Positions 43,370-55,276 are shown, counted from the first letter of the stretch. The stretch: DNA of 64,000 nucleotides from Prorocentrum cordatum (GCA_963575745.1 CAUYUJ010018623.1:50001-114000); one strand, 5' to 3'. Numbers and translations are program-made. Notes: generated by a model not told the origin, from the sequence alone.

Positions 43370-43480
43370 CACCGTCTCTTCAAAACGAAAACCCAACACC
43401 ACAGGATGGTTGGGAAAAACTAACAGGACCCTGCCAACATTATCCTGGCGATGACCCCAACCACATGCAGTTGCGAGTAC
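43370..43480 (+). repeat. Junctions J1 and J2 with almost no 42-bp satellite between
   Basis: J1 (CACCGTCTCTTCAAAACGAA) is followed by one partial 21-mer and then J2 (TTATCCTGGCGATG). A 42-bp block appears to have collapsed here. Confidence 0.8.
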
Positions 43481-43499
43481 CGCAAAGCAGGTTGAGCGA

Positions 43500-45775
43500 A
43501 TGAGAGGGAACTCCCTAAGGGGCCACGAGACGTGTGAGAGGTGTGCCGAAATAGGTGCGGCGCCGCCATGCGAACGAGCCACTGGGGCCCTCGGTGGAGC
43601 TCCCTGTGGGGCCACGAAGCGTGTGAGGGGTGTGCCGAAATGAGTGCGGTGCCGCCATGCGAACGCAGCCACTGGGGCCTTCGGTGGAGCTCCTTATGGG
43701 GGCCACGAAACGTGTGAGGGGTGTGCGGAAATGGGCGCGGTGCCGCCATGCGGGCGCAGCCACTGGGGCCCTCGGTGGAGCTCCCTATGGGGCCACGGAA
43801 CGAGTGGGGGGTGTGCCGAAATGGGCGCGGTGCCGCCATGCGAACGCAGCCATTGGAGCCCTCGGTGGAGCTCCTTATGGGGCCACGAAACGTGTGAGGG
43901 GTGTGCCGAAATGGGTGCGGTGCCGCCATGCCAACGCAGCCACGGGGGCCCTCGGTGGAGATCCATATGGGGCCACGAAACGTGTGAGGGGTGTGCCGAA
44001 ATGTGTGCGGTGCCGCCATGCCAACGCAGACCACTGGGGCCTCGGTGGATCACCCTATGGGGCCGCGAAGCTGTGTGAGGGGTGTGCGAAATGTGTGCGG
44101 TGCCGCATGCGAACGCAGCCGCTGGGGGACTCGTGGAGCTCCCTATGGGGCCACGAAACGTGTGATGGGTGTGCCGAAATGGGTGCGGTGCCGCCCTGCG
44201 AGCGCAGCCACTGGGGCCCTCGGTGGAGCTCCCTATGGGGCCACGAAGCGTGTGAGGGGTGTGCCGCAATGGGCGCGGTGCCGCCATGCGAACGCAGCCA
44301 GTGGGGCCCTCGGTGGAGCTCCCTATGGGGCCACGAAGCGTGTGAGGGGTGTGCCGAAATGGTCGCGGTGCCGCCATGCGGACGCAGCCGCTGGAGCCCT
44401 TGGTGGAGCTCCCTATGGGGCCACGAAACGTGTGAGGGGTGTGCCGCAATGGGTGCGGTGCCGCCATGCGAACGCAGCCACTGGGGCCCTCGGTGGAGCT
44501 CCCTATGTGGCCACGAAACGTGTGATGGGTGTGCCGAAATGGGCGCGGTGCCGCCGTGCGAACGCAGCCGTTGGGGCCTTCGGTGGAGCTCCCGATGGGG
44601 CCACGAAGCGTGTGAGGGGTGTGCCGAAATGGGTGCGGTGCCGCCATGCGCACGCAGCCACTGGGGCCGTCGGTGGAGCTCCCTGTGGGGCCACGAAACG
44701 TGTGAGGAGTGTGCCGAAATGGGTGCGGCGCCCCCAAGCGAACGCAGCCACCGGGGCCTTCGGTGGAGCTCCCTATGGGGCCACGAAGCGCGTGAGGGGT
44801 GTGCCGAAATGGGTGCGGCGCCGCCATGCGAACGCAGCCACTGGAGCCCTCGGTGGAGCTCCCTGTGGGGCCACGAAACGTGTGAGGGGTGTGCCGAAAT
44901 TGGTGCGGTGCCGCCGTGCGAACGCAGCCGCGGGGGCCCTCGGTGGAGCTCCCTATGGGGCCACGAAACATGTGAGGGGTGTGCCGACATGGGCGCGGTG
45001 CCGCCATGCGAACGCAGCCGCTGGAGCCCTTGGTGGAGCTCCCTATGGTGCCACGAAGCGTGTGAGGGGTGTGCCGACATGGGTGCGGTGCCGCCATGCG
45101 AACGCAGCCACTGGGGCCCTTGGTGGAGCTCCCTATGTGGCCACGAAGCGTGCGAAGGGGTGTGCCGACATGGGCTCGGTGCCGCCATGCGAACGCAGCC
45201 ACTGGAGCCTTCGGTGGAGCTCCCCATGGGGCCACGAAGCGTGTGCCGAAATATGTGCGGTGCCGCCATGCGAACGCAGCCATTGGGGCCTTCGGTGGGG
45301 GTGTGCCGAAATGGGTGCGGTGCCGCCATGCGAACGCAGCCACTGAGGCCTTCGGTGGAGCTCTCTATGGGGCCACGAAGCGTGTGAGGGGTGTGCCGAA
45401 ATGGGCGCGGTGCCGCCATGCGAACGCAGCCGCTGGAGCCCTTGGTGGAGCTCCCTACGGGTCCACGAAACGTGTGAGGGGTGTGCCGACATGGGCGCGG
45501 TGCCGCCATGCGAACGCAGCCAGTGGGGCCTTCGGTGGAGCTCCCTATGGGGCCACGAAGCGTGTGAGGGGTGTGCCGAAATGAGCGCGGTGCCGCCATG
45601 CGAACGCAGCCACGGGGGCCCTCGGTGGAGCTCCCTATGGGGCCACGAAGCGTGCGAGGGGTGTGCCGAAATGGGTGCGGTGCCGCCATGCGAACGCAGC
45701 CGCTGGGGCCCTCGGTGGAGCTCCCTGTGGGGCCACGAAGCGTGTGAAGGGCGTGCCGAAATGGGCGTGGCTGGC
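43500..45775 (+). repeat. 90-bp satellite, largest regular block
   Basis: About 25 units, mostly exactly 90 bp (CCGCCATGCG at 44281 and 44371). At least four frames stay open for over 400 codons, on both strands, because the unit lacks stops and is a multiple of three. The repeated peptides (e.g. HEACEGCAEMGAVPPC) are Cys/Trp/His-rich, but I call no gene. Confidence 0.97.
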
Positions 45776-45837
45776 GCGGAGGGGGAGGGGGGGGGGGGGG
45801 CGGAGGAGGGGGAAGGAAGGAAGGAAGGGGAGGAGAC

Positions 45838-48030
45838 GCGGGGCACCGTCTCTTCAAAACGAAGCCCCAACGCCACAGGATGGTTGGGAACTACACGAGA
45901 CCTTGCGAAAACTAAACAGGACCTTACCAAAACTAAACGAGACCGTAGGACAACTAAACAGGACCTCAGCAAAACTAAACGAGACCCTAGGACAACTAAA
46001 CAGGACCCGATCAAAACTAAACGAGACGCTAGGAAAACTAAGCCGGACACCGCCAAAACTAAACGAGACCCTCGGACAACTAAACAGGACCCTACCAACA
46101 TTAAACGAGACCATAGGAAAATTAGGCAGGACCCTACCAAAACTAAACGATACCGTAGGAAAGTTAAACAGGTCCTTAGCAAAACTAAACGAGACCAGAG
46201 GAAAACTAAACAGGACCCTACCAAAGCTAAACGAGACCTTAGGAACACTAAACAGGGCCTTAGGAAGAATAAACAAGACCCTCGGACAACTAAACAGGAC
46301 CCTACCAAGACTAAACGAGACCCTCGGACAACTAAACAGGACTCTACCAACATTAAACGAGACCCTAGGAACACTAAACAGGGCTCTACCAACATTAAAC
46401 AAGACCACGCGAACACCGAACAGGACCCTACCAACATTAAACGAGACCCTCGGAAAACTAAACAGGACCCTGCCAAAAGTAAACGAGACCCTAGGACAAC
46501 TAATCAGGACCCAAGCAAAGCTAAACGAGTCCCTAGGAAAACTAAACATGACCCTATAAAAACTAAACGAGATCCTAGGACAACTACACAGGACCCTACC
46601 ACAACTAAACGATACCCTAGGACAACTAAACAGGACCCGAGCAACACTAAACGAGACTCTAGGACAACTAATCAGGACCCTAGCAAAACTAAACGAGACC
46701 CTAGGACAACTAACCAGGACCCTACCAACATTAAACGAGGTCATGGGGAAACTAAACAGGACCTTACCAAAACTGAACGAGACCCTCGGAAAACTAAACA
46801 TGACCTTGGCAACATTAAACGGGACCCTGGGACAAGCAAGCAGGATCTTAGCAAAACTAAAGGAGACCCTAGGACAACTAAACAGGACCCTACTACACAA
46901 CGAGACCATCGGAAAACTAAACAGGACCCTCGCACAACTAAACGAGACCTTAGGAAAACTAAACAGGACCCCGCCAACACTTAACGATACCCTAGGAACA
47001 CTAACCAGGACCCCACCAAAACTAAACGAGACCCTCGGGCAACTAAACAGGACCCTAGCAAAAGTAAACGGGACTCAAGGAAAAATAAACGATGCCCTCG
47101 GACAAACATGACCCTGCCGCAACTAAACGAGACCCCAGGAACACTAAACATGACCCTACAAACACTAAACGAGACCCTAAGACAACTAAACGGGACCGTA
47201 ACAAAACTAAACGAGACGTTCTGGCAACTAAACAGGAAACTAAGCGAGACCCTAGGACAATTTAACAGGACACTAGGAAAACTAAACGAGACCCTAGGAA
47301 AACTAAACAAGACCATAGGAAAGCTAAACGAGACCCAAGGAGAGCTTAACAGGACCCTAGCAAAACTACGCGAGACCTAAGGACAACTAAACAGGACCCT
47401 ACCAAAACTAAACGGGCCCCTCGGACAACTAAACGTGACCCTCGCAAAACTAAACGAGACCCTGGGACAACTAAATTGGACCCTAGCACAACTAAACGAG
47501 ACCCTAGGAAAACTAACCAGGACCTTACCAAAATTCAACGAGACCCTAGGAACTAAACAGGACCCTAGCACAAGCGAGACTCAAGGAAAACTAAACAGGA
47601 CCCTACCAGAACTAAACGAGACGCTCGGAACACTAAACAGGACCAGCAAAACTAAACGAGACCCTCGGACAACTAAACAGGACCTTAGCAACATTAAACG
47701 AGACCATCGGACAACTAAACCAGGCCCTCGCAAAACTAAACGAGAATCTAGGAAAACTAAACCGGACCCCGCCAACACTAAACGAGACCCTAGGAAAACG
47801 AAACAGGACCCTAGCAAAACTAAGCGAGACCCTCGGACAACTTAACAGGACCCTACCAAAACTAAACGAGACCCTAGGCAAATTTAACATAACCCTACCA
47901 GAACTAATCGAGACCCTCGGAAAAGTAAACAGGGCCCTACCAACACTAAACGAGACCCTAGGTAAACCAAATCGGACCCTAGCAAAACTCAACGAGACTT
48001 TAGGACAACTGAACAGGACCCTACCACAAT
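45838..48030 (+). repeat. Junction J1 and 42-bp satellite, block 2 (~50 units)
   Basis: J1 at 45838-45890, then a long run of paired 21-mers. AAACGAGACC and AAACAGGACC alternate strictly over most of the block, so the 42-mer is the unit of amplification. Confidence 0.95.
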
Positions 48031-48110
48031 TATCCTGGCGATGGACCCAACCATATGCAGCTACGAGTACCGCAAAGCAGGTTGAGCGAATGAGAGGGGA
48101 CTCCCTAAGG
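48031..48110 (+). repeat. Junction J2, long form
   Basis: TTATCCTGGCGATGGACCCA, ACCATATGCAGCTACGAGTA, then CCGCAAAGCAGGTTGAGCGA and ATGAGAGGGGACTCCCTAAG. The same long form is at 43438-43510. Confidence 0.85.
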
Positions 48111-48128
48111 TCGGGCGAAGAGAACTAT

Positions 48129-48263
48129 GCACATGCACCGATCCTGACAACGCCCATCCTTGACCCGGGATCAGTGCATATGCCTTCCTGGCCAAGGTAG
48201 GAGGGAGGGCGTATGCACCGATCCTGGGCTCAGGATGGGCCTGGCCAGAATCGGTGTATGTGC
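48129..48263. mobile_element. Foldback element, diverged copy (135 bp)
   Basis: Inverse arms of about 56 bp (GCACATGCACCGATCCTG versus the complement of AGAATCGGTGTATGTGC) with about 80 percent pairing by eye. It shares CACCGATCCTGGG and GTATA/GCATATGCC blocks with the element at 27901. It is inserted between J2 and the next 90-bp block. Confidence 0.75.
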
Positions 48264-48284
48264 GTAATCATTTTTCCTTTATAA

Positions 48285-50665
48285 GGGGCCACGAAACGTG
48301 TGAGAGGTGTGCCGAAATGGGTGCGGTGCCGCCATGCGAACGCAGCCACTGGTGCCCTCGGTGGAGCTCCCTATGGGGCCACGAAGCGTGTGAGGGGTGT
48401 GCCGACATTGGTGCGGTGCAGCCATGCGAACGCAGCCACTGGGGCCTTCGGTGGAGCTCCCTCAGGGGGCGCGAATCGTGTGAGGGGTGTGCCGAAATGG
48501 GCGCGGTGCCGCCATGCGGACGCAGCAACTGGGGCCTTCGGTGGAGCTCCCTCTGGGGTCACGAAACGTGTGAGGGGTGTGCCGACATGGGCGCGGTGCC
48601 GCCATGCGAACGCAGCCACTGGGGCCCTCGGTGGAGCTCCTTATGGGGCCACGAAGCGTGCGAGGGGTGTGCCGAAATTGGCGCGGTCCGCCGCCATGCG
48701 AACGCAGCCATTGGAGCCCTCGGTGGAGCTCCCTATGAGGCCGCGAAGCGTGTGAGGGGTGTCCCGAAATGGGTGGGGTGCCGCAGTGCAAACGCAGCCA
48801 CTGGGGCCCTCGGTGGAACTCCCTATGGGGCCACGAAGCGTGTGAGGGGTGTACCGAAATGGGCGCGGTGCCGCCATGCGAACGCAGCCACTGGAGCCCT
48901 CGGTAGGGCTCCATCTGGGGCCACGAAACGTGTGAGGGGTGTGCCGAAATGGGTGCGGTGCCGCCATGCGACGAACGCAGCCGCGGGGGCCCTCGGTGGA
49001 GCTCCCTCAGGGGACACGAAACGTGTGAGGGGTGTGCCGACATGGGCGCGGTGCCGCCATGCGAACGCAGCCAGTGGGGCCTTCGGTCGAGCTCCCTATG
49101 GGGCCACGAAGCGTGTGAGGGGTGTGCCGAAATGGGTGCGGTGCCGCCATGCGAGCGCAGCCACGCCCTCGGTGGAGCTCCCCATGGGGCCACGAAACGT
49201 GCGAGGGGTGTGCCGACATTGGTGCGGTGCCGCCATGCGAACGCAGCCACCGGGACCTCGGTGGAGCTCCCTATGGGGCCACGAAACGTGTGCGGGGTGT
49301 GCGAATGGGGCATGGCGGGCGCAGCCACTGAGGGCCTTCGGTGGAGCTCCTCTATGGGGAAACCACGAAACGTGTGAGGGGTGTGTAGCCCGAGCTCCCT
49401 ATGGGGCCACGGTGTGAACCGCATGCGGGGCCAACGGCAGCCGCTGGGGCCCTCGGTGGAGCTCCCTATGGGGCCACGAAGCGTGTGAGGGGTGTGCCGA
49501 AATGGTGCGGTGCCGCCATGCGAACGCAGCCACTGGGGCCTTCGGTGGAGCTCCCTATGGGGCCACGAAACGTGTGAGGGGTGTGCCGACATGGGTGCGG
49601 CGCCGCCATGCGAACGCAGCCACTGGGGCCTTCGGTGGAGCTCCCTAGGGGCCACGAAACGTGTGAGGGGTGTGCCGAAATGGGCGCGGTGCCGCCATGC
49701 GAACGCAGCCACTGGAGCCCTCGGTGGAGCTCCCTATGGGGCCCCGAAACGTGCGAGGGGTGTCCCGAAATGGGCGCGGTGCCGCCATGCGAACGCAGCC
49801 GCGGGGGCCCTCGGTGGAGCTCCCTCTGGGGCCACGAAACGTGCGAGGGGTTTGCCGAAATTGTAGCGGTGCCGCCATGCGAACGCAGCCACTGGGGCCC
49901 TCGGTGGAGCTCCCTATGGGGCCACGAAGCGTGTGAGGGGTGTGCCGAAATGGGTGCGGTGCCGCCATGCGAACGCAGCCACTGGGGCCCTCGGGTGGAG
50001 CTCCCTATGGGGCCACGAAACGTGCGAGGGGTGTGTCGAAATGGGCGCGGTGCCGCCATGCGAACGCAGCCACTGGAGCCTTCGGTGGAGCTCCCTCTGG
50101 GGCCACGAAACGTGTGCGGGGTGCCGAAATGATTGCGGTGCCGCCATGCGAACGCAGCCATTGGGGCCTTCGGTGGCGCTCCCTATGGTGCCACGAAACG
50201 TGTGAGGGGTGTTCCGAAATGGGTGCGGTGCCGCCATGCGAACGCAGCCACTGGGGCCTTCGGTGGAGCGCCCTATGGGGCCACGAAGCGTGTGGGGGGT
50301 GTGCCGAAATAGGTGCGGCGCCGCCGTGTGAACGAGCCACTGGGGCCCTCGGTGGAGCTCCCTGTGGGGCCACGAAGCGTGTGAGGGGTGTGCCGAAATG
50401 GGCGCGGTGCCGCCATGCGAACGCAGCCACTTGGGCCCTCGGTGGAACTCTTTGTGGGGCCACGACACGTGTGAGGGGTTTGCCGAAATGGGTGCGGTGC
50501 CGCCATGCGAACGCAGCCACTGGGGCCCTCTGTGGAGCTCCCTATGGGGCCACGAAGCGTGTGAGGGGTGTGCCGAAATGGGCGCGGTGCCGCCATGCGA
50601 ACGCAGCCGCTGGAGCCCTCGGTGGAGCTCCGTATGGGGCCACGAAACGTGTGAGGGGCGTGCCG
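48285..50665 (+). repeat. 90-bp satellite, right block
   Basis: About 26 units of the GGTGCGGTGCCGCCATGCG variant. Local disorder at 49290-49470 includes a shortened unit. Confidence 0.96.
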
Positions 50666-50732
50666 CGATAGTGGGGAGAGGGAGGAGGGAGGGGGGAGGA
50701 GGCGGAGGAGGAGGAAGGAAGGAGAGGAGACG

Positions 50733-50850
50733 CGGGGCACCGTCTCTTCAAAACGAGGAGCCAACACCACAGGACGGTTGGGAACTCAACGAGACCGTAG
50801 GACAACAAAACAGGACCCTAGGAAAACGAAACGAGACCCTAGGAAAACTA
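50733..50850 (+). repeat. Junction J1 and terminal 21-mers
   Basis: CACCGTCTCTTCAAAACGAG and CCAACACCACAGGACGG, then four 21-mers ending ACCCTAGGAAAACTAGGCG. This is the right edge of the satellite field, 130 bp before the first gene. Confidence 0.9.
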
Positions 50851-50984
50851 GGCGTTCGTTGGTGTGCGTTTTCAGCTTCTCGCGCGCCTCCCTGATGGCT
50901 TTGATCATCATCATCATCAGCGGTGTCGGCTCTCAGCGCGAGTAGTTTGCCTTTCGCCCTCTCCCCGAGCCACCGGCAGCCGCC

Positions 50985-51970
50985 GTGGGCAAGAGGGCAG
51001 CTGATCCGGCGACCACGTCGCCTGCGAAGATGGCGGCGGCGGCCTCACCAGCCGCTGCGGCCTCTCCAGCCGCTGCCTCTGGCACGTCACCAGCCGCTGC
51101 GGCCTCGCCAGCCGCTGCCTCTGGCGCGTCGCCCGCCGCTGGCTCTGGCGCGCCGCCAGCCGCTGGCTCTGGCGCGCCGCCTGCCCCGCTGCGCATCAAT
51201 CGGCTCCTCGAGATGGAGAACGCGTCGACGCAGCAAGGTGCTGTCAAGGACTGGGTGCGCCAAGTGAAGGGCTACGTCGACCAGGCTTTGCTCAGCTTCC
51301 TGGAGCAGCGCAAGCGCGAGGTGTCCTTCGCGGTGCCCGCCCAGTGCTCTTTGATTGCGCCGTTGGCCATCGCTGATGCTGCCTCTGGCGCTAACCTCGC
51401 TTCGTTTCGCGAGGCCATGGACTTCGACAACCTGGTTGCGAGCTTCTCCCGTGCCAAGGAGTACGAGGCAGCGGGGGCGGTGTGGACGTTGGACCCGGGT
51501 TGCGCGGACGTCGACGACGTCACCGTGAGCCAGCTCGAGGGTGCCATGAGCATCTGGTCGGAGGAGACGTTCCTGTTCTCCTCCAAGCACGCGCCCTCGC
51601 GGCGCCTGACCTTCGACGCGCCTCTCCCCGCCTTGGTGGTCGACGCTCAGGTCGCCCAGCGCCTTGAGCCTGGCAAGCTTGGAGTTTGCTTGACAGAGCC
51701 TCTGGCCATGATCGCGGGCCGCGCGGTGGTGATCACGTGGTATTCTGCCATGGGCGAGGCGCTCAAGGAGTCCAACGAGGACCGCGTGTGGCATCTGTTC
51801 AACGCCGCGTTGTCCGCCCCCATCAGGATGCGCGCGCTGCCCGATGCGGACGCGACCCACTTGGCGGCCCTGACATTTGGAGAGAAGATGTTCACTGCGA
51901 GTGCTGCCTCTGGCGCAGATAGCTTCTGGCGGTTCGCAGAAAAAGCGCGCCGCTTGACAAACAACAAGGT
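50985..51970 (+). pseudogene. N-terminal part of a transposase-like protein (hAT-like gene, block 1)
   Basis: Open from 50985 (GTG) or from ATG at 51030. The first ~65 residues are an A/S/P/G-rich stretch made of tandem copies of the 14-bp motif (AASGA). From about 51190 the sequence looks like ordinary protein (RINRLLEMENASTQQGAVKD, VSFAVPAQCSLIAP, FDNLVASFSRAKEYEAAG, DVTVSQLEGAMSIWSEETF, WRFAEKARRL near 51940). Two motif copies sit inside it as AASGA insertions (51379 and 51905). After about 51970 this frame loses protein character, and better text appears in the +2 frame (VLYQMRFSPTAQMVHGAISP, 51965-52040), so a frameshift or intron is present. About 290 bp of this block recur inverted at 56030-56345. 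The domain is not recognised; linkage to the transposase is inferred from position. Confidence 0.45.
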
Positions 51971-52035
51971 GTTCTGTATCAGATGCGATTTTCACCGACG
52001 GCGCAAATGGTGCACGGCGCTATCTCTCCCGCCGA

Positions 52036-53430
52036 ATGGTTCGTCGTGGCTGGCTGCAGGCGAGCATCGCGGCCAGCGGGGGTCGGGTTGCCGAGTGCGC
52101 GCGAAGGCTGCGGCCGCAGGGCGGGCAAGTTCCGACGGCAGGTTCTCCAAGTTTGCTTTTTTTCAAGGTCCGCCCTGTGACAGGCTTCCGCGCGAGATTC
52201 CAAGTGGAACAGCATCAGAGGTCAGCGGCGCATCGACACGCAGCGGGAGTGAAGCAGGTCAAAGGATTCTGCGCAGAATTCTCGCCTAAGTCACTGCCTC
52301 TGGCGTGCGAAGATGTTCCTTCATCAGAAAAGATGGGGGGCATGGCGGCGGCAGACGCTGCGCTTCTGCGGGGAAATGCGCCGTCGGCCGCGGAATGGAG
52401 GGATGCTTGGGCGATGCTCTCCGAGACGTCTTCTCTGCGCAAGCGCGCTCGCGCGCGGCGGAGGCAGTTCTCCACGGGCGATCCGACGGGGGAGAGAACT
52501 CGGAAGCGCAGGCGCAAGCAGCTCTGCTTGATGGCGGAGGTACTTCGCGTGGAAACTCGCGAGGTGCTGCGGAACGCCACATCGATATCTTTATCCTTGG
52601 ACGAGTCGAAGTACCGCAAGATCGTTAGATATCGCGCTGACGTGCCCGCCCCTGTCGGCGGCGGCGTCGCTCAGAACGTGGGGGCTTCAGGCTATTGCCG
52701 TTCTGGCGTGCTCGGCATCCTCGATTGCAGGAAGAGTCGCGCAGCGGAGTTCGAGGAAGACCACGCCGCGTTTGCCGCCAAGCAACTCGGCAGTTGTTTC
52801 ACGAAGTCCTGCGCGCCACTGGGGCGGGGCCGAAGAAAAGCACTGCCCCTGGCGTGCGATGAGTCGCTGAAGTCGCACGTTTTGGCGACCGTCACCAGTG
52901 TTGCAGCAGATGGCGCCGCGAAGGAACGACGAGCAGTGTTTCTCGCTGCCCGGGAGCTCTCCCCAAACCTCCTTATAGTGATTCGAGACCCCGCGCATGC
53001 CATGCGCATCGCGAGCCAATCCTTGCGCTGCGACGACGTGTTCGGTGAGGTGCGGAGCGAGCTTTTCGATAACCGGCAAGCCCTGGCGTCAGACATCATG
53101 AGCAGCGACAAGTGGAGAGACCTGTTCGTGGCCATTCAAGAGGATAACATCGCGCCTGTGGCGCAAGCTGGCCTTGGTCGCAAGCCTTTGGAAGCAGTCG
53201 TGCGGAATCTTTCGTTCGCCAAGCAGCGATTCGATTCCACGGCGGGGCCAGTCGGGGAGATTGCGCTGATGTTGTTGCCAGTTGCGACTTTGCTGGCGCA
53301 CATATCATCGGACAAACGTCACGGGAGCGAAAAGCGTGAGCGGGCCCTGGCTTCACTGAGAAAGTTGGACACTAAGTTTTGCATGGCTGTCGGCGCGCCC
53401 GCGGATTGGTGCATCATTTGCAATTGTTTT
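52036..53430 (+). pseudogene. hAT-like transposase, central catalytic-type region (block 2)
   Basis: Recognisable protein starts near 52250 (VKGFCAEFS). The layout suggests a hAT-type RNase H fold. It has an early acidic pair in SLSLDESKYRKIVRY (Asp at 52600) and VIRDPAHAMRIAS (Asp at 52987, His at 52996), which resembles the hAT C/D-x2-H block. It also has SSDKWRDLF (Trp at 53113) and a helical segment to 53420. Upstream is a basic stretch (KRARARRRQF, GERTRKRRRK) that could bind DNA or act as a nuclear signal. Two motif copies read as LPLACE and LPLACD. The frame ends near 53430, where the text continues one base later (FLRLFDVANHDIA), so one base is inserted or an intron is missed. Assignment to hAT rests on these motifs only; a dinoflagellate-specific transposase-derived family is the alternative. 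Confidence 0.45.
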
Positions 53431-53431
53431 C

Positions 53432-54355
53432 TTGCGTTTGTTCGACGTTGCAAACCACGACATCGCTTCATCGCGTTTGCCGATCGATTGCATGGTGGAG
53501 ACATTGGACGCTGTCTTCAAGGACGGGCGTGTGTTTCAGACCCTCAGGCAGGCTGCCCCTGGCGCCGCCGCCGCCATGCAGGCTGCCTCTGGCGCAGCCG
53601 CCGCGAGCGCCGAACCGCTGCCACGCGTGGGTGCGCACGGGGAGGCGCCCTGCTTCATCGCGACCACCGTGATGTCAAACCTTCGGCGCAAGTATATTTT
53701 CTTGGCGGATGGGAATCCCGCGTTGCTCTGGGGTGATCCTCGGGGCGCCCGCGAGGCAGAGTTGCTCGAGAGAGTGCAGAATGCGGCCTGTTTGACGAAA
53801 GATCGTCTTCTTGCTGATTTTCTTCAAAATGACATCCGCTCGGCATTGTCGATGTTCGATCGCCGTCTCATTCGGCAAGGATTCGGGGGTCTGCCCTGTC
53901 TGCAGACGCGGAGGTTCATTCTCCGAGGCGTGAGCAGAGTAGCCGCGGCGCTCGGGTGCGACGAGGTGGCGGCCCAGCTCTAGCACCGCGACGTCATGCC
54001 CTTCATGCTGGAGCAGTTCTCTGCTGGCAAGTCTCTAGCACAGAAAACCAATGAGGAAGCGTGGGCTCGTTTGCTCGACGATGCGTTCTGGCACCTTGCG
54101 TGTCCGAAGCGTTTGGTAAATGCGTCCAGTGTCCTCCGCAAGCTCATCCGTTTTTATATTTCCATAGAGGACGGCGAGTGCGCAGTGGAGCGCGATTTCG
54201 CGTTCCTGCGGAACGAGCAAGCGGAGCATCGCACGTCAAACCATGATTTCCTCGACGACGCCCTGATCGCGAAGCTCAGTGGTCCGCGAACCGTCGCTGA
54301 GTTCAAGGATTTCGCTTCGTCGTCCAGAGCAGAGCTCGCACCCTTTTCTAGAAAG
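53432..54355 (+). pseudogene. hAT-like transposase, C-terminal region with internal TAG (block 3)
   Basis: Continues block 2 in the next frame. It reads through a stop at 53981-53983 (TAG after EVAAQL), and the text before and after is clearly one protein (VAAQL, stop, HRDVMPFMLEQFSAGKS). The end holds RFYISIEDGECAVERDFAFL then RNEQAEH (Glu at 54188), which resembles the hAT C-terminal dimerisation block with its conserved ER-F pattern. Two motif copies near 53560-53595 give an A-rich loop (QAAPGAAAAMQAASGAAAA). At 54358 a further copy (CLWRQ) coincides with loss of frame. Either the copy is dead, or UAG is read through. Confidence 0.45.
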
Positions 54356-54359
54356 TGCG

Positions 54360-54810
54360 CCTGCCTCTGGCGGCAGCTCTACGGCGCGCGCTGCGGGCAT
54401 TGCAATCCCGCCGCCACGCGCGCGGCCAGTCTCAAGAGGGCCGAAGAAAGAGGCCCCCTGCGCCGCGCTAGTCTCGGCGTTCTCGCTGCTGCCCGCTTGG
54501 CCGTGCAGTGCAAGCGCGCGCGCCCCCAGCGCAGCGCTGCATCCTGGCGCAGGCGCGGATCGGAGCGCCCGCTGGAACGATGCTTCGCAGAAGTTTCACG
54601 ACCGATCTGCGAGCAGCATCCCTGGCGTGACGCAGGTTCGGGCCGCGCCAGGTGGCGTTTTCCAGCAGCCTCCGGGCGTTAACCTCGCCGCCAAGCGGGG
54701 TGCTCGTTTGGCGCCCCAGGGTCCTTCACCGCGCAGCCAGGTGGCGGTGCTCGCTGCCTCTGGCGCCATTGGTGATTTGCGACTGCGGGGCTCCAGAGAA
54801 GTGAAGGGGC
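54360..54810 (+). pseudogene. Linker of the transposase-like gene, frame uncertain
   Basis: Two plus frames are open and both are A/R/P-rich. The frame beginning at 54279 carries VAVLAASGAIGDLRLRGSRE, with a motif copy at 54757. No domain is recognised. Confidence 0.3.
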
Positions 54811-54811
54811 T

Positions 54812-55276
54812 CACAGATGCGCGGACGTATCTTTGGCTGTTGTCAGGGATCTCGCCGTTCTTCACGACGCGGCGGCGCTGGCTGCTGATGCGGACGTGGC
54901 AGTATCGTTATTGTACATCGTGGCGCTTGGTTTGGACGTCGTCACCAGTGCTCAACTGTCTGCTGTCAGTTACGCCCCAGGTCGTTTATTGCCGAGTCAA
55001 TGTATGAGACATACCAGGGCATGCGAAGGAAAGGCCAAGCTCCTCGTCGAGGAGAGGCTGGACGTGGAGTGCCCATCTGTGCGCAGCGCGCTGCGGCGTA
55101 TCGAGCGCGCGCCTGCAGGTAAGATCGTCGTGGGAGCTGCCGGTGTGCCTGCCTCTGGCGGCGTTTCCTTTGGCGGGCTTTTGGACGTGGTGAACTGGGC
55201 TCTCTCCGTTCGCAAGACTTGGAATGAGGTAGGTCCGAAGGTTCTCAGCGTTGACGGGGCGCGCTTGCGAACCTGA
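54812..55276 (+). pseudogene. C-terminal block of the transposase-like gene region, unrecognised
   Basis: Open frame with ordinary composition: SLAVVRDLAVLHDAAALAAD, YIVALGLDVVTSAQLSAVSY, then RHTRACEGKAKLLVEERL and NWALSVRKTWNEVGPKVLS to a TGA at 55274-55276. A motif copy at 55149 reads VPASGG. It could be the tail of the same protein or a separate small gene. No function is assigned. Confidence 0.35.

Noticed and set aside
50985-50987. GTG as a genuine start codon of the transposase-like block
   Set aside because: GTG starts are not expected in nuclear genes. ATG at 51030 is available in frame, and an upstream exon is also possible.
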